Notes under the pieces: model-generated
What the model saw: the letters and a program-made list of their open reading frames with translations, nothing else
What the model was told of the DNA's origin: nothing
Databases searched by the model: none
From: Dyella telluris
GTDB lineage: Bacteria; Pseudomonadota; Gammaproteobacteria; Xanthomonadales; Rhodanobacteraceae
Direction of reading: 5' to 3'
NCBI RefSeq assembly: GCF_014297575.1
Contig: NZ_CP060412.1
Span: 2,418,001-2,482,000 of the forward strand
DNA: 64,000 nt
Position numbers and translations under genes: made by a program
In this document: in pieces, positions 1 through 11,611 of the stretch
Layout of the letters: every line of letters starts with the position of its first letter
Numbering within the stretch: position 1 is the stretch's first letter

Positions 1-1790
1 CCGGGCCCGACCATCGGGTATACGCCGGCATCCGGGTCGATCATCACTTCCAGGAAGGCGGGGCCATCGAAGGCGAGGAAATCGGCAATGGTGTCCGCCA
101 GCTCTGCCTTGTCCTCGAGCCGCTTTGCCCACTCGAACCCGTCAGCCTGTGCGGCCTTGATGAAGTCTTTCTTGTGCAGGCTCTTGTCCGACGAGGCAAA
201 GCGGCCGCGGAAGAACAGCTTCTGCCACTGGCGCACCATGCCGTCGCCGATGTTGTTGAGCACCACCACCTTCACCGGCAGGCCGTAGGTGGTGACGGTT
301 TCCAGCTCGCCCAGGTTCATGCGGATGCTGGCGTCACCGTCGATATCGATGACCACGGCGTCGCGCCGCGCGAACTGCGCGCCGATGGCGGCAGGCAGGC
401 CAAAGCCCATCGTGCCCATCGAGCCAGAGGTGAGCCAGTGGCGCGGTTCGCGGAAATCGAAATACTGCGCGGACCACATCTGGTGCTGGCCCACGCCGGT
501 GCTGATGATGGCGCGACCCTGCGTATGCTGGTTGATCGCCTGAATCACCGCCTGCGGCTGGATCAGCGCGCTGTCGCGATCGTAGTTCAGCGCATGGATC
601 TGCTTGAGCTGGGCGATATGCGCGTGCCAGTTCGCGTAGCGACCTTCCGCGGCAAACTCCAGGCCATGGCGCACGCCATACTGGTGCAGGCGCGACAGCG
701 TGGCGTCGAGGTCGCCGTGGTGATGCCAGTCCACCGACTTCACCTTGCCGATTTCGGCTGGGTCGATGTCGATCTGCGCGATGTAGCGCGCATTGGGCGC
801 GAAGCGATCCGGCACGCTGGCCACGCGGTCGTCGAAGCGCGCACCCAGTGCCAGCAGGAAATCGCAGTCTTCCACGGCGTAGTTGGCATACGCCGTGCCG
901 TGCATGCCCAGCATGTGCAGCGCCAGCGGATCGGTGGTGTCCATCGCGCCGATGCCCATGAGCGTGGTGGTCACCGGCAGGCCGAACTGGCGGACAAAGG
1001 CACGCAGCGTGGCCGATGCCTCGCCGGCAATGATGCCGCCACCGGCGTAGATCAGCGGACGCTTCGCCTTGGCCAGCGCCGCGAAGAAGGCCTCGCATTG
1101 CGCGTCGTCCACGCGTGCATTCTGGATGGCGTGCTGGCGTGCGCGATAGCCGGGAATCGGCAGGGTACCTTCGCCGGCGAAAGTGAGCGGCGTGTTCTGC
1201 ACATCCTTGGGGATATCCACCACCACCGGGCCGGGACGGCCGCTGCGGGCGATCTCGAAGGCCGTGCGCAGCGTTTCCTCCAGCCGCGATGCATCGGTCA
1301 GCAGGAACACATGCTTGGCGCAGGGGCTCATGATGTTGCTGACCGGCGCTTCCTGGAAGGCATCGCTGCCCAGCGCGCCCGTGGGCACCTGGCCGCAGAT
1401 CACCACCATCGGCACCGAGTCGGACATCGCATCGCGCACCGGCGTCACCATGTTGGTGGCACCCGGGCCAGAGGTGACGATGGCCACGCCCACCTTGCCC
1501 GAGGCGCGCGCATAGCCGGCCGCCATGAAACCTGCGCCCTGTTCGTTCGCGGGCACGATCAGTGGCATGGGTTCGCCGCCCAGCGGCGAGAGGTGCGTGG
1601 CGTTGTATCGGAACACGGCGTCGTACACCGGCAGGATCGCGCCGCCCGAATAGCCGAACAGCACGTCCACGCCTTCATCGGCCAATACCTGTACCACCAC
1701 TTCCGCACCGCTCATGTTCTGGCCGGCAAGCGGATGGCTCGCCATCGGCGCGGATATCTCGTGCTCTGCGAAGGGGCGTTGCAGTGGCAT
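1..1790 (-). CDS. ilvG: Acetolactate synthase large subunit (partial, C-terminus beyond window)
   Basis: Condenses two pyruvates, or pyruvate plus 2-oxobutyrate, using thiamine diphosphate: the first common step of Ile/Val/Leu synthesis in the cytoplasm. About 596 codons are visible. Near the N-terminus lies the ThDP-binding glutamate motif (VPANEQGAGFMAAGYA), followed by GPGATN. Towards the C-terminus are the GDG...N metal/ThDP motif (IDGDASIRMN) and NIGDGMVRQWQ. The reading frame is open to the window edge after ...DAGVYPMVGPG, so only the last residues are missing. The ATG at 1790 is chosen because MPLQRPF leads into the conserved domain; no clear ribosome site precedes it. It follows ilvC on the same strand after a 276-bp gap holding two hairpin elements, so it may be read through from the operon or have its own promoter. 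The regulatory small subunit (ilvM/ilvN) is not in the window. ilvB is an equally fair name. Confidence 0.93.
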   Translation of the reverse strand, partial: MPLQRPFAEHEISAPMASHPLAGQNMSGAEVVVQVLADEGVDVLFGYSGGAILPVYDAVFRYNATHLSPLGGEPMPLIVPANEQGAGFMAAGYARASGKVGVAIVTSGPGATNMVTPVRDAMSDSVPMVVICGQVPTGALGSDAFQEAPVSNIMSPCAKHVFLLTDASRLEETLRTAFEIARSGRPGPVVVDIPKDVQNTPLTFAGEGTLPIPGYRARQHAIQNARVDDAQCEAFFAALAKAKRPLIYAGGGIIAGEASATLRAFVRQFGLPVTTTLMGIGAMDTTDPLALHMLGMHGTAYANYAVEDCDFLLALGARFDDRVASVPDRFAPNARYIAQIDIDPAEIGKVKSVDWHHHGDLDATLSRLHQYGVRHGLEFAAEGRYANWHAHIAQLKQIHALNYDRDSALIQPQAVIQAINQHTQGRAIISTGVGQHQMWSAQYFDFREPRHWLTSGSMGTMGFGLPAAIGAQFARRDAVVIDIDGDASIRMNLGELETVTTYGLPVKVVVLNNIGDGMVRQWQKLFFRGRFASSDKSLHKKDFIKAAQADGFEWAKRLEDKAELADTIADFLAFDGPAFLEVMIDPDAGVYPMVGP

Positions 1791-1854
1791 GTTCACGGTG
1801 GTCGGGGTTCCCAGCTCGCCGACGGGTCGGCGGTTCGAATTCGGTTGGAAAAAC

Positions 1855-1881
1855 TCCCTCCCCTGCATGTCAGGGGAGGGA
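1855..1881. repeat. Perfect hairpin between ilvC and ilvG
   Basis: TCCCTCCCCT (1855-1864) is perfectly complementary to AGGGGAGGGA (1872-1881) across a 7-base loop, 65 bases upstream of the ilvG start. No T-run follows on either strand, so it is not a typical intrinsic terminator. It could be an mRNA processing or stability element, or a dispersed repeat. Confidence 0.6.
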
Positions 1882-1963
1882 CAGGGAGGGGGAATGCGTG
1901 CGGGATAGGCACCCCTCATAAGTCGAACAAAAAGCATTTGGTATTGCGAAAATCTCTCCGTGT

Positions 1964-2052
1964 CGTCATCCCCGCGCAGGCGGGGATCCAGTGCCCTTGT
2001 GTTCTTGCATCAACCCATAAGTCACTGGATTCCCGCCTACGCGGGAATGACG
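1964..2052. repeat. Paired-hairpin REP-like element
   Basis: Two 30-bp near-inverted arms (1964-1993 and 2023-2052) begin CGTCATCCCCGC and end GCGGGAATGACG. Each arm is itself a hairpin: stem 1968-1975/1980-1987 with loop GCAG, and stem 2029-2036/2041-2048 with loop CTAC. A second member of the family is at 29069-29172. Elements of this shape are common dispersed intergenic repeats in Proteobacteria (established knowledge). This one occupies the ilvC-ilvG spacer. Confidence 0.8.
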
Positions 2053-2066
2053 AGCAAAAAGGCGAA

Positions 2067-3086
2067 TCAGCCCACCTTCTTGAGCGGCTCGGCCGCCGGC
2101 TTGGGCGCATTGGCCTGCAGCCACGGCATGCGCGCGCGCAACTGCGCACCGACCTTCTCGATCGGATGCTCAAGGTCAGCCTGCTTGAACTTCTGGTAGT
2201 TCGGCAGGCCAGCCTTGTGCTCGGCGATCCAGTTCTTGGCAAAAGTGCCGTCCTGGATATCCTTCAGCACGTCCTTCATGCGCGCCTTGGTGCCGGCGTC
2301 GATCACGCGCGGACCGCTGACGTAGTCGCCGTACTGCGCGGTTTCGGAGACGAACTCCAGCATGCGGCTGATGCCGCCTTCGTAGAACAGGTCCACGATC
2401 AGCTTCAGTTCGTGCAGCACTTCGTAATAGGCGATTTCCGGCTGGTAGCCGGCTTCCACCAGCGTCTCGAAACCGGCCTGCACCAGCGAGCTGGCGCCGC
2501 CGCACAGCACGGCCTGTTCGCCGAACAGATCCGTTTCGGTCTCTTCCTTGAAGTCGGTCTTGATCAGCAGGGCGCGACCGCCGCCAATGCCATCGGCATA
2601 GGCCTTGGCCTTGGCTTCGGCGTTGCCGCTGACGTCCTGGTGGATCGCCCAGATGCTGGGCACGCCACGGCCAATTTCGTACTCGCGACGCACCAGCGCG
2701 CCCGGACCCTTCGGGGCCACCAGGATCACGTCGATGTCCTTGCGCGGGTCGATCTGCTTGAAGTGCACGTTGAAGCCGTGCGCGAACAACAGCGCGGCAC
2801 CCGGCTTGATGTTCGGCTCGATGCTTTCCTTGTACAGCGCCGGCTGCACCATGTCCGGGGTCAGCACGGCGACCAGGTCGGCGTCTTTCACCGCGTCACC
2901 CGGCTCGGCCACGTTGAAGCCTTCGGCACGGGCCTTTTCCCACGAGGGTCCGTTCTTGCGCAGGCCGACCACGACGTCGAGACCGGAGTCGCGCAGGTTG
3001 AGGGCGTGGGCGCGGCCCTGGCTGCCGTAGCCGAGGACGGCGATGCGGGCCTTGGCCAGCGTGTCGTTGGTATTGCTGCTGCTCAT
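2067..3086 (-). CDS. ilvC: Ketol-acid reductoisomerase (class I)
   Basis: Converts 2-acetolactate or 2-aceto-2-hydroxybutyrate to the dihydroxy acid by Mg-dependent alkyl migration and NADPH reduction. The protein is 339 aa, the usual length of the short class I enzyme. An N-terminal Rossmann fold carries [17 protein letters not shown]. The C-terminal knotted domain carries the metal-binding residues in [16 protein letters not shown] and the later [14 protein letters not shown] helix. Its ATG overlaps the ilvD stop by 4 bases (ATGA), indicating translational coupling inside the leu-ilv operon. The tail, [12 protein letters not shown], looks like a short disordered extension. The product feeds IlvD, encoded immediately upstream. 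Confidence 0.97.
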   Translation of the reverse strand: MSSSNTNDTLAKARIAVLGYGSQGRAHALNLRDSGLDVVVGLRKNGPSWEKARAEGFNVAEPGDAVKDADLVAVLTPDMVQPALYKESIEPNIKPGAALLFAHGFNVHFKQIDPRKDIDVILVAPKGPGALVRREYEIGRGVPSIWAIHQDVSGNAEAKAKAYADGIGGGRALLIKTDFKEETETDLFGEQAVLCGGASSLVQAGFETLVEAGYQPEIAYYEVLHELKLIVDLFYEGGISRMLEFVSETAQYGDYVSGPRVIDAGTKARMKDVLKDIQDGTFAKNWIAEHKAGLPNYQKFKQADLEHPIEKVGAQLRARMPWLQANAPKPAAEPLKKVG

Positions 3087-4807
3087 GCGGTGACTCCTGC
3101 GGTCGTGTCTTCGTTGACGTGTGTGTTGGAAGCGGAAGAAGCGGATGGACTGCGTGCTGCAATGGGTTGCGTGGTGGCGCCATCGGAGGCGGAACCCACC
3201 AGCGAGACGTACTTGGCCAGCGCGCCGCGCGTGACCTTGGGTGCCGGCGGCTGCCAGCTGGCGCGACGCGAGGCGAGGTCGGCGGTGGTGCTGATCTCGC
3301 GCGTGTCGGCGTCGATGCGGATGCGGTCGCCTTCGCGCAGCAGCGCGATAGGGCCGCCACGCGCGGCTTCCGGTGCGATATGGCCCACCATGTAGCCGTG
3401 GGTGGCGCCGGAGAAACGGCCGTCGGTGATCAGGGCAACGTCGTCGCCCAGCCCGCGGCCGATCAGGGCGGCCGTCACGCCGAGCATTTCGCGCATGCCC
3501 GGGCCGCCGGCCGGACCTTCGTTACGGATGACGATGACGTCACCCTTCTCGATGGTGCCGCCCTGCACGGCGGCAAAGGCCTGCTCCTCGCTCTCGAAGA
3601 CGCGTGCGCGGCCTTCGAAGTGATTCGCGCCCTTGCCGGCGAGCTTGAGGATGCAGCCTTCCGGTGCGAGGTTGCCGTACAGGATGGAATAGCCTCCACG
3701 CGGCTTCAGCGGCTGGGTGACCGGATGCACCACGTCCTGCGTTTCGGCGTGCGGTGCGGCGGCGGCTTCCTCGAACAGGCTGCGGCCGGTAACGGTGGGT
3801 GCATCCACCAGCATGCCGGCGCCGATCAACTCCTGCGCCACGCGTGCGGCGCCGCCGGCGCCGAACATCTCCACGGCGGTGTAGCGGCCGCCCGGCAGCA
3901 GGTCGGCGATCACCGGCGTGTGCTTGGAGGCGGGTTCGAAGTCTTCCAGCGTCCAGCGCGTACCGGCTTCGCGAGCGATGGCCAGCAGGTGCAGCACGGC
4001 ATTGGTGGAACCGGCGGTGGCGGCGACCATGCGCGTGGCGTTGCGGAACGCGTCTTCGGTGAGGAATTCGCGCGGCGTGCGGTTCTCGCGCAGGCAATCC
4101 ATCACCAGCTCGCCGCAGCGACGCGCGGCGGCCGTCTTGGCCGGATGCGTGGCGGGAATGTCGTTGAAGCCCATCGGCGACAGGCCCAGCGTGGTCAGCA
4201 CCATCGCCATGGTGTTGGCGGTGAACTGGCCACCGCAGGCGCCGGCGCCCGGGCAGGCGTCACGCTCCACCGACGTCAGCTCGGCATCGTCGATCTTGCC
4301 CGCGCCATGCGCGCCGACCGCTTCGAACACCTGCTGGATGGTGATGGGGTGGTTATCGTGCGTGCCGTGGGCGATGGTGCCGCCGTACAGCGCAACGCTG
4401 GGGATGTTCAGGCGGGCCATCGCCATCGCCGCGGCAGGGATGGTCTTGTCGCAGCCGCACAGCACCACCATGGCATCCAGGCAATGGCCGTCGACGGCCA
4501 GCTCAATGGAGTCGGTGATCACCTCGCGGCTGATCAGCGAAGCGCGCATGCCGGGCGTACCCATGGCGATGCCGTCGGTCACCGCGATGGTGTTGAACTC
4601 GATGGGCGTGCCGCCGGCGGCACGGATGCCTTCGGCGACGTGCTCGGCCAGCTCACGCAGGTTGAGGTTGCACGGGCTCACGTTGGACCACGTGTGCACC
4701 ACCGCCACCAGCGGCTTGGCGATGGCGGCATCGTCCAGGCCGGTGGCGCGCAGCATGGCGCGCGCCGGGGCACGGTCGGGGCCGGTCTTGATCAGGTCAC
4801 TGCGCAT
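3083..4807 (-). CDS. ilvD: Dihydroxy-acid dehydratase
   Basis: Iron-sulfur enzyme that dehydrates 2,3-dihydroxy-isovalerate and -methylvalerate to the 2-oxo acids that are transaminated by IlvE or extended by LeuA. It has 574 aa, typical of the shorter IlvD form. Cluster cysteines are visible in [14 protein letters not shown] (about residue 125) and [19 protein letters not shown] (about residue 195). The metal/substrate region [15 protein letters not shown] lies near residue 480. The ATG at 4807 lies 30 bases after the leuB stop, and the stop overlaps ilvC. The C-terminal 30 residues (Ser/Ala-rich) are probably a flexible tail. Confidence 0.97.
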   Translation of the reverse strand: MRSDLIKTGPDRAPARAMLRATGLDDAAIAKPLVAVVHTWSNVSPCNLNLRELAEHVAEGIRAAGGTPIEFNTIAVTDGIAMGTPGMRASLISREVITDSIELAVDGHCLDAMVVLCGCDKTIPAAAMAMARLNIPSVALYGGTIAHGTHDNHPITIQQVFEAVGAHGAGKIDDAELTSVERDACPGAGACGGQFTANTMAMVLTTLGLSPMGFNDIPATHPAKTAAARRCGELVMDCLRENRTPREFLTEDAFRNATRMVAATAGSTNAVLHLLAIAREAGTRWTLEDFEPASKHTPVIADLLPGGRYTAVEMFGAGGAARVAQELIGAGMLVDAPTVTGRSLFEEAAAAPHAETQDVVHPVTQPLKPRGGYSILYGNLAPEGCILKLAGKGANHFEGRARVFESEEQAFAAVQGGTIEKGDVIVIRNEGPAGGPGMREMLGVTAALIGRGLGDDVALITDGRFSGATHGYMVGHIAPEAARGGPIALLREGDRIRIDADTREISTTADLASRRASWQPPAPKVTRGALAKYVSLVGSASDGATTQPIAARSPSASSASNTHVNEDTTAGVTA

Positions 4808-4837
4808 GCACGTTCCTCGGGAAAGTCGGAGAAGAGA

Positions 4838-5935
4838 TCAGCCGCATGCGCGCCCCCAGCGGAGGAAGGCCGCGGCATTGCATGCGTGTTCGTCGATGGC
4901 GGCCAGCACGGCTTCCAGCACGGCCTGCGTGCCGGCGCTGCCGCCGATGTCGCGCGTGTGCGGGCCGTGCTCCAGCACGTCCGCCACGGCGGCTTCCACC
5001 GTGGCCGCTTCCTGCTCCAGGCCCAGCGAGTGACGCAGCAGCATCGCGGCGGAGAGGATGGCGCCCGTGGGGTTGGCCACGCCCTGGCCGGCGATGTCCG
5101 GTGCGGAACCGTGGATCGGCTCGTACAAGCCAGCCTTGGCCTCGCCCAGCGAGGCCGACGGCAGCAGGCCCAGCGAACCAGCCAGTGCGGCGGCTTCGTC
5201 GGTGAGGATGTCGCCGAACAGGTTCTCGGTAACCACCACGTCGTACTTGCCCGGCTGCGTCAGCAGCAGCATGGCCATGGAGTCGACCAGCTGGTGTTCC
5301 AGCTTCACGTCCGGGAATTCAGCGGCAACGCGCTGCACCGTGCTGCGCCACAGGCGGGAGGTTTCCAGCACGTTGGCCTTGTCCACCGAGGTGACGTGCT
5401 TGCGGCGCTCGCGGGCCAGCTGGAACGCACGTCGCGTCACGCGTTCCACTTCAGCGACGGTGTACTTGCATTCGTCGGTGGCGGTGTCGATGGTGCGCGT
5501 CTTGGCGCCGAAGTAGGCGCCGCCGGTCAGTTCGCGCACGAACAGCACGTCAACGTTGTGCAGCTTCTCGTTCTTCAGCGGTGACAACGCGGCCAGTGCC
5601 GGGTGCACCTGCAGCGGGCGCAGGTTGGCGTAGACGCCCAGGGCCGCACGCAGCGCAAGCAGGCCTTGCTCCGGACGCACCGGTGCACTCGGGTCGGACC
5701 ACTTCGGGCCACCCACCGCGCCCAGCAGCACGGCATCGGCCGCCTTGCACGCGTCCAGCGAGGCGGCCGGCAACGGTTCGCCCGTGGCATCGATGGCGCA
5801 GCCGCCGATCAGGTGCTCTTCGAAATGGAAGTGATGGTCGTAGTGCGCGGCGACTGCGTCGAGCACGGCCACGGCCGCTGCAGTGACTTCAGGACCGACG
5901 CCGTCGCCGGGCAAAGTGACGATGTTCGCTCTCAT
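4838..5935 (-). CDS. leuB: 3-isopropylmalate dehydrogenase
   Basis: Catalyses NAD-dependent oxidation and decarboxylation of 3-isopropylmalate in leucine synthesis. It has 365 aa, the standard length. Seen are the N-terminal [10 protein letters not shown] motif, the substrate arginines in [14 protein letters not shown], the active-site tyrosine stretch [12 protein letters not shown], and the metal aspartates in the [15 protein letters not shown] region followed by [12 protein letters not shown] and the NAD loop [12 protein letters not shown]. The ATG overlaps the leuD stop (ATGA). The last dozen residues ([14 protein letters not shown]) are not a conserved part of the family. Confidence 0.97.
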   Translation of the reverse strand: MRANIVTLPGDGVGPEVTAAAVAVLDAVAAHYDHHFHFEEHLIGGCAIDATGEPLPAASLDACKAADAVLLGAVGGPKWSDPSAPVRPEQGLLALRAALGVYANLRPLQVHPALAALSPLKNEKLHNVDVLFVRELTGGAYFGAKTRTIDTATDECKYTVAEVERVTRRAFQLARERRKHVTSVDKANVLETSRLWRSTVQRVAAEFPDVKLEHQLVDSMAMLLLTQPGKYDVVVTENLFGDILTDEAAALAGSLGLLPSASLGEAKAGLYEPIHGSAPDIAGQGVANPTGAILSAAMLLRHSLGLEQEAATVEAAVADVLEHGPHTRDIGGSAGTQAVLEAVLAAIDEHACNAAAFLRWGRACG

Positions 5936-6516
5936 GCAGCTTTCTCCACGCGTTGTTCGTAGGCGGTGATGGCGTCGGCGTGCTGCTGGAGATAGCCCAG
6001 CTGGTCCACGCCGTTGAGCAGGCAGTGACGTGCAAACGGTTCGAGCTGGAAGCGGATGTGGCCGCCGTCCGGCAGGGCGATGACCTGTTCCTTCACGTCA
6101 ATGGTCAGTTCGATGCCGGGGTTGGCGAGCAACCAGCGGTGCTCGGCTTCGTCCAGCACGATGGCGAGCAGGCCGTTCTTCAGCGCGTTGTTGCGGAAGA
6201 TGTCGGCGATCTCGCTGCACAGCACGGCATGGATGCCGTAATCCAGCAGGGCCCACGGCGCGTGTTCGCGCGAGGAGCCGCAACCGAAGTTGCGACCGGC
6301 GACCAGGATGGAGCAGCCCCTGGCCTTCGGCTGGTTCAGCGGGAACGCCGGGTTGTCGCTGCCGTCGGCCTGGTAGCGCCAGTCGTTGAAGCACAGCTTG
6401 CCCAGGCCCGCGCGCTCGGTGGTCGTCAGGAAGCGCGCGGGGATGATGCGGTCGGTGTCGATGTTCTCGTCCGGCAGCACGGCCGTGCGGGAGTGGAGGC
6501 GGGTGATCGGCTTCAT
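5932..6516 (-). CDS. leuD: 3-isopropylmalate dehydratase small subunit
   Basis: Small (swivel-domain) subunit of isopropylmalate isomerase, partner of LeuC, which interconverts 2- and 3-isopropylmalate. It has 194 aa, close to the bacterial norm. Family motifs: the N-terminal [18 protein letters not shown] and the substrate-recognition loop [19 protein letters not shown]. The ATG at 6516 overlaps the leuC stop by 4 bases and the stop overlaps leuB, so leuC-leuD-leuB look translationally coupled. Confidence 0.97.
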   Translation of the reverse strand: MKPITRLHSRTAVLPDENIDTDRIIPARFLTTTERAGLGKLCFNDWRYQADGSDNPAFPLNQPKARGCSILVAGRNFGCGSSREHAPWALLDYGIHAVLCSEIADIFRNNALKNGLLAIVLDEAEHRWLLANPGIELTIDVKEQVIALPDGGHIRFQLEPFARHCLLNGVDQLGYLQQHADAITAYEQRVEKAA

Positions 6517-7922
6517 GCGGCAGCCTCCGTCATGTATTCGCGTGGATCGGCGATGCGGCCAGCCACCGCAGAAGCGGCGGCGGTGGCGGGGCTCGCCAGC
6601 ACGGTGCGCGCACCCTTGCCCTGGCGACCTTCGAAGTTGCGGTTGGAGGTGCTCACCACCAGCTGTCCCGGCTGTGCGAAGTCACCGTTCATGGCGATGC
6701 ACATGGAACAGCCCGGCTCTCGCCACTCGGCGCCGGCCGCGGTGAACACGTGATGCAGGCCTTCGCTTTCGGCATCGCGGCGGACGGCTTCGGAGCCCGG
6801 CACCACCAGCATGCGCACGCCGTCGGCAACATGGCGGCCGCGCAGCACGTGGGCGGCCTCGCGCAGGTCTGACAGGCGCGAGTTGGTACAGCTGCCCACG
6901 AACACCACGTCCACCGGCGTGCCCTGCATCGGCTTGCCAGCTTCGGCCTGCATGTAGTCGAGGGCGCGCTTTTCTTGCGGATTGCGTGCGGCAGGCACCG
7001 GCTTGTCCATGGCGATCGCCATGCCCGGGTGCGTGCCGTAGGTAACGGTGGGGCGGATCTTCGCCGCATCGATGCGCACTTCGCGGTCGTACTGGGCACC
7101 ATCGTCGGTACGCAGCGCCTTCCAGCGCGACACGGCGGCATCCCACGCAGCGCCCTGCGGTGCGCGCGGACGACCCTTCAGCCAGGCGAAGGTGGTGTCA
7201 TCCGGCGCGATCAGGCCGGCGCGTGCGCCCGCTTCGATCGACATGTTGCACACCGTCATGCGCTCTTCCATCGACAGCTTCTCGATGGCCTTGCCGCGGT
7301 ATTCGATGACGTAGCCGGTGCCGCCGTCCACGCCGATCTCGCCGATGATGTGCAGGATCAGATCCTTCGCGCCTACGCCGGCCGGCAGGTCGCCGTCGAC
7401 GTGAATCGCCAGCGTCTTGGCCTTGCGCTGCAGCAGGCACTGCGTGGCCATCACATGGCCCACTTCGGTGGTGCCGATGCCGAACGCCAGTGCACCGAAC
7501 GCACCGTGCGTGGAGGTGTGGCTGTCGCCACATACGATGGTCATGCCCGGCTGCGTTGCGCCCAGCTCAGGGCCGAACACGTGGACGATGCCACGGTCGT
7601 TGCTGTCCCAGCCGTGCAGTTCCACGCCGAACTCGCGGCAGTTCTTTTCCAGCTGCGACACCTGCGCCTTGGCTTCGGCATTCGCGTACGGACGCTCGCC
7701 ATCCGCGCCAGCGGGCAGGGTGGGCGTGGAGTGATCCAGCGTGGCCAGCATGCGATCGGGACGACGCAGCTTCAGGCCGCGCTCGCGCAGTTCGCTGAAG
7801 GCCTGCGGCGAGGTGACTTCGTGCACCAGGTGCAGGTCGATGTAGAGGATGGCCGGCGTGTCATTGCTTTCAGCAGCAACGACGTGGGCGTCCCAAACCT
7901 TTTCGAACAGGGTCTTTGCCAT
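6513..7922 (-). CDS. leuC: 3-isopropylmalate dehydratase large subunit
   Basis: Aconitase-family [4Fe-4S] subunit of isopropylmalate isomerase; works with LeuD. Cluster-ligand cysteines are visible in VGSCTNSR and in [11 protein letters not shown]. Other family blocks are [30 protein letters not shown] and [10 protein letters not shown]. The start is taken at ATG 7922 ([15 protein letters not shown]), which overlaps the ilvE TAA as TAATG. An open frame extends 17 codons further upstream, but that stretch lies inside ilvE and resembles no LeuC N-terminus. This gives 469 aa. Confidence 0.97.
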   Translation of the reverse strand: MAKTLFEKVWDAHVVAAESNDTPAILYIDLHLVHEVTSPQAFSELRERGLKLRRPDRMLATLDHSTPTLPAGADGERPYANAEAKAQVSQLEKNCREFGVELHGWDSNDRGIVHVFGPELGATQPGMTIVCGDSHTSTHGAFGALAFGIGTTEVGHVMATQCLLQRKAKTLAIHVDGDLPAGVGAKDLILHIIGEIGVDGGTGYVIEYRGKAIEKLSMEERMTVCNMSIEAGARAGLIAPDDTTFAWLKGRPRAPQGAAWDAAVSRWKALRTDDGAQYDREVRIDAAKIRPTVTYGTHPGMAIAMDKPVPAARNPQEKRALDYMQAEAGKPMQGTPVDVVFVGSCTNSRLSDLREAAHVLRGRHVADGVRMLVVPGSEAVRRDAESEGLHHVFTAAGAEWREPGCSMCIAMNGDFAQPGQLVVSTSNRNFEGRQGKGARTVLASPATAAASAVAGRIADPREYMTEAAA

Positions 7923-8860
7923 TACGCAGCCTCCTGCGCGGCTTCGACCTGCACGGGGGTCAACCATCCCCACTTGTCTTCGGTGGTGCCGTCAAACAGG
8001 CCGAAGAACGCCTTCTGCAGCGCGCGCGTGATGTCGCCGGGACGGCCCGCGCCGACCTGCTTGCGATCCACCGACCGCACCGGGGTGATTTCGGCGGCGG
8101 TGCCGGTCATGAAGATCTCGTCGGCGGTGTACAGCGCTTCGCGTGGCAGGTCGCGTTCTTCCACGGCAATGCCCAGCTCGCCGGCCAGGGTCATCACCGA
8201 CTCGCGCGTGATGCCGGCCAGGATGCCCGCGCTGGTCGGCGGGGTGAGCAGCTTGCCGTTCTTCACCAGGAACAGGTTCTCGCCCGCGCCTTCGCTCAGC
8301 AGGCCGTTGTGGCCCAGCGCGATGCCTTCGGCGTAGCCGCCGCGACGCGCTTCCAGCGCGATCAGCTGGCTGCTCAGGTAATTGCCGCCGGCCTTGGCCC
8401 AGCTCGGGAAGGTGTTGGGCGCCGGGCGGTTCCACGAAGAGACGCACACATCCGCACCGTGCTCGATGGCGTCGCCCAGGTAGGCGCCCCATTCCAGCGC
8501 CATGATGGCCACGTCCACCGGCGAATCCGCCTTGGGCAGCACGCCCAGGCCACCTGCACCGCGGAACACGATGGGGCGCACATAGGCCGACTTCATGTGG
8601 TTCGCGCGGATCACTTCGTGACAGGCCGCGTTGATCTCTTCTTCGCTGTAGCCGATCTCGATCTCGTACACCTTGGCCGACTCGAACAGGCGGCGGGTGT
8701 GGTCGGCCAGGCGGAAATAGGCAGGGCCCTGGGGCGTGGCGTAGACGCGTTCGCCTTCGAATACCGAGGAACCGTAGTGCAGGGCGTGGGTGCTGACGTG
8801 GACCGTCGCCTCGGTCCAGGGTTTGATCTGGCCGTTGTGCCAGAGAAAGGGCGTTGTCAT
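7922..8860 (-). CDS. ilvE: Branched-chain amino-acid aminotransferase
   Basis: PLP-dependent class IV aminotransferase that makes Leu, Ile and Val from the 2-oxo acids using glutamate. It has 312 aa. Seen are the start of the fold ([15 protein letters not shown]), FEGERVY near residue 35, the PLP lysine in [16 protein letters not shown] (about residue 160), [13 protein letters not shown], and [14 protein letters not shown] near the C-terminus. It lies 17 bases after leuA and its stop overlaps leuC. Its place between leuA and leuC integrates the shared last transamination step with the leucine branch. Confidence 0.96.
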   Translation of the reverse strand: MTTPFLWHNGQIKPWTEATVHVSTHALHYGSSVFEGERVYATPQGPAYFRLADHTRRLFESAKVYEIEIGYSEEEINAACHEVIRANHMKSAYVRPIVFRGAGGLGVLPKADSPVDVAIMALEWGAYLGDAIEHGADVCVSSWNRPAPNTFPSWAKAGGNYLSSQLIALEARRGGYAEGIALGHNGLLSEGAGENLFLVKNGKLLTPPTSAGILAGITRESVMTLAGELGIAVEERDLPREALYTADEIFMTGTAAEITPVRSVDRKQVGAGRPGDITRALQKAFFGLFDGTTEDKWGWLTPVQVEAAQEAA

Positions 8861-8877
8861 CTCGGGACTCCTCGGTA

Positions 8878-10470
<1,593 letters not shown>

Positions 10471-10501
10471 CTGGCTCCGCTGGTACGTGCCGTTGGGCAA
10501 C

Positions 10502-10536
10502 AAAAAACCCCGCATCCGTTACCGGGTGCGGGGTTT
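10502..10536 (-). terminator. Attenuator terminator of the leu-ilv operon
   Basis: On the minus strand a 10-bp perfect stem (10527-10536 with 10505-10514) is prolonged by CCG/CGG pairs inside the 12-base interior and runs directly into six T residues (10507-10502). It lies 45 bases beyond the stop of the Leu/Val/Ile-rich leader peptide and 32 bases before the leuA start. This is the classical transcription-attenuation layout; the competing antiterminator pairing was not worked out. Confidence 0.9.
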
Positions 10537-10581
10537 GTTGGTGGTATCTAGGTCAGTTTTGCTTTACCTGGACACACGCCC

Positions 10582-10719
10582 TCAGCCCGCACCTCCGTTG
10601 GTAATAAGGAGTACGAGTACAAGGGCAAGAAGGAGGTTGTTGCGAAGGCGCAGCACGCCGTCGAAGGTCGGTGGACCAATCGGTTCGGCTATGCGTTCGT
10701 GGCTGTTGCGCTGCGACAT
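10582..10719 (-). CDS. Leu-ilv operon leader peptide (45 aa)
   Basis: Short frame beginning MSQRNSHERI and ending LLLALVLVLLITNGGAG. The stretch at residues 29-40 contains seven Leu, two Val and one Ile codon, with CTC, CTT and GTA, uncommon in this GC-rich DNA. The stop is followed by an intrinsic terminator in front of leuA, so ribosome stalling on charged-tRNA shortage of any of the three branched-chain amino acids should relieve termination. No Shine-Dalgarno precedes the ATG. The proposed -10 box ends only 7 bases upstream, so the mRNA may be almost leaderless. The peptide is a regulatory device and is not expected to have another function. Confidence 0.88.
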   Translation of the reverse strand: MSQRNSHERIAEPIGPPTFDGVLRLRNNLLLALVLVLLITNGGAG

Positions 10720-10726
10720 GCAACCG

Positions 10727-10756
10727 ACCCTAACGGCCGGTGCGAGGGGTTGTCAA
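10727..10756 (-). promoter_or_regulatory. Proposed promoter of the leu-ilv operon
   Basis: Reading the minus strand: TTGACA (10756-10751), 18-base spacer, TAGGGT (10732-10727), keeping the key T, A and final T of the -10 consensus. The predicted start of transcription is near 10720, one base before the leader-peptide ATG. The thr operon shows the same arrangement at 32954-32983. Confidence 0.6.
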
Positions 10757-10862
10757 CAGTTTCTTTTGAAAATTTCACATCCGCGTGTCGCGCCGCACAT
10801 TCGGACGTCCAGATGGCCGAACGACTCGCGCGTGCACGTCGCACGCGCGAGGAGCCGTGAAA

Positions 10863-11483
10863 TCAGCGGCGCGTGGCCAGCTCGCGCAGATACAGCGAAA
10901 GGGCTTGCTGCAGCTGGTTTTGCGCTGATTTCCGCAGGGCGATGGGTTGTTCGTTGTCGAGGGCCACGGCGGCCTTCATCAGCTGCTGCACCACCATGGC
11001 GGCGGGGCGAAGTTCGCCCGCGGGAATGCCGGGGGCATGGATCGCAAGGATCTGGCTGAGGTAATCGCGCATGCGCTGGCGAATGGTGCGAGCCAACATG
11101 GAGGGCAGGGTGCCGGCGACCTCCACCAACGCAACAAAGGCCGGATGTTGCTTGCGGTAATCGGCAAAGGCGCGCAGCAGGTGAGACGCAAGTTCTTCCG
11201 TGGTCCAGCCGGCGGTCTGGGCGACCAGCTGCTCCATGTGCGCGTTCAGACCGTTGGCGTGGGTGGTGATCAGGGCCTCGGCTACCGACTCCTTGGTAGG
11301 GAAGAACTGATACAGCGAACCGATGGAGGCACCGGCGCGGGCAGCGATCTCGGTCATCGTGGTGCCATCGAAACCTTTTTCGACGAAGCAGTCCGAGGCG
11401 GCCGAAAGCAGCGCGGCCACCCGTTCGTGGCCGCGGCGGCGGCTGGGCGCGCGCCCTCCCTGGCTTGTGTTTTGTGAGGACAT
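10863..11483 (-). CDS. TetR-family transcriptional regulator
   Basis: One-component repressor type. The N-terminal helix-turn-helix is clear: ASDCFVEKGFDGTTMTEIAARAGASIGSLYQFFPTKES around residues 25-70. The C-terminal ligand domain (about residues 80-205) resembles no family I can name. The start is ATG 11483 (MSSQNTSQ), with GGAG at 11493-11496; a TTG at 11498 and an ATG at 11489 are in frame but poorly spaced. It is divergent from the isochorismatase-fold gene, and two palindromes lie over its start and promoter, so it probably represses itself and that neighbour. The ligand is unknown. Confidence 0.9.
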   Translation of the reverse strand: MSSQNTSQGGRAPSRRRGHERVAALLSAASDCFVEKGFDGTTMTEIAARAGASIGSLYQFFPTKESVAEALITTHANGLNAHMEQLVAQTAGWTTEELASHLLRAFADYRKQHPAFVALVEVAGTLPSMLARTIRQRMRDYLSQILAIHAPGIPAGELRPAAMVVQQLMKAAVALDNEQPIALRKSAQNQLQQALSLYLRELATRR

Positions 11484-11516
11484 CCTCATAAACTCCAATG
11501 TGAGGCTACCCTCACA
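11473..11516. promoter_or_regulatory. Two TetR-type operator palindromes
   Basis: TGTGAGG-CTAC-CCTCACA (11499-11516) is a perfect 7-4-7 inverted repeat. TGTGAGG-ACAT-CCTCATA (11473-11490) is the same motif with one mismatch, 26 bases away centre to centre. The second overlaps the tetR start codon. Identical half-sites and spacing argue for a cognate operator of the adjacent TetR protein, controlling both divergent genes. Confidence 0.75.
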
Positions 11517-11611
11517 TATTAGTCTTCCCCGCAGACGCCGTGACGCTGCATGAACCGGGCCGATTCTACGCTGATGCCTGCCCGATCACGGCATATCCCC
11601 TGGAGTTACCG

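Noticed and set aside
1964..2052. CRISPR-like array from repeated CGTCATCCC units
   Set aside because: Only two arms in inverted orientation with no regular spacers; it is a palindromic dispersed repeat.
174..3395. A 1073-codon open frame on the plus strand across ilvG, ilvC and the end of ilvD
   Set aside because: It is antisense to recognised enzymes, rich in His, Arg, Gln and Val as expected of a mirror frame in GC-rich DNA, and shows no domain.
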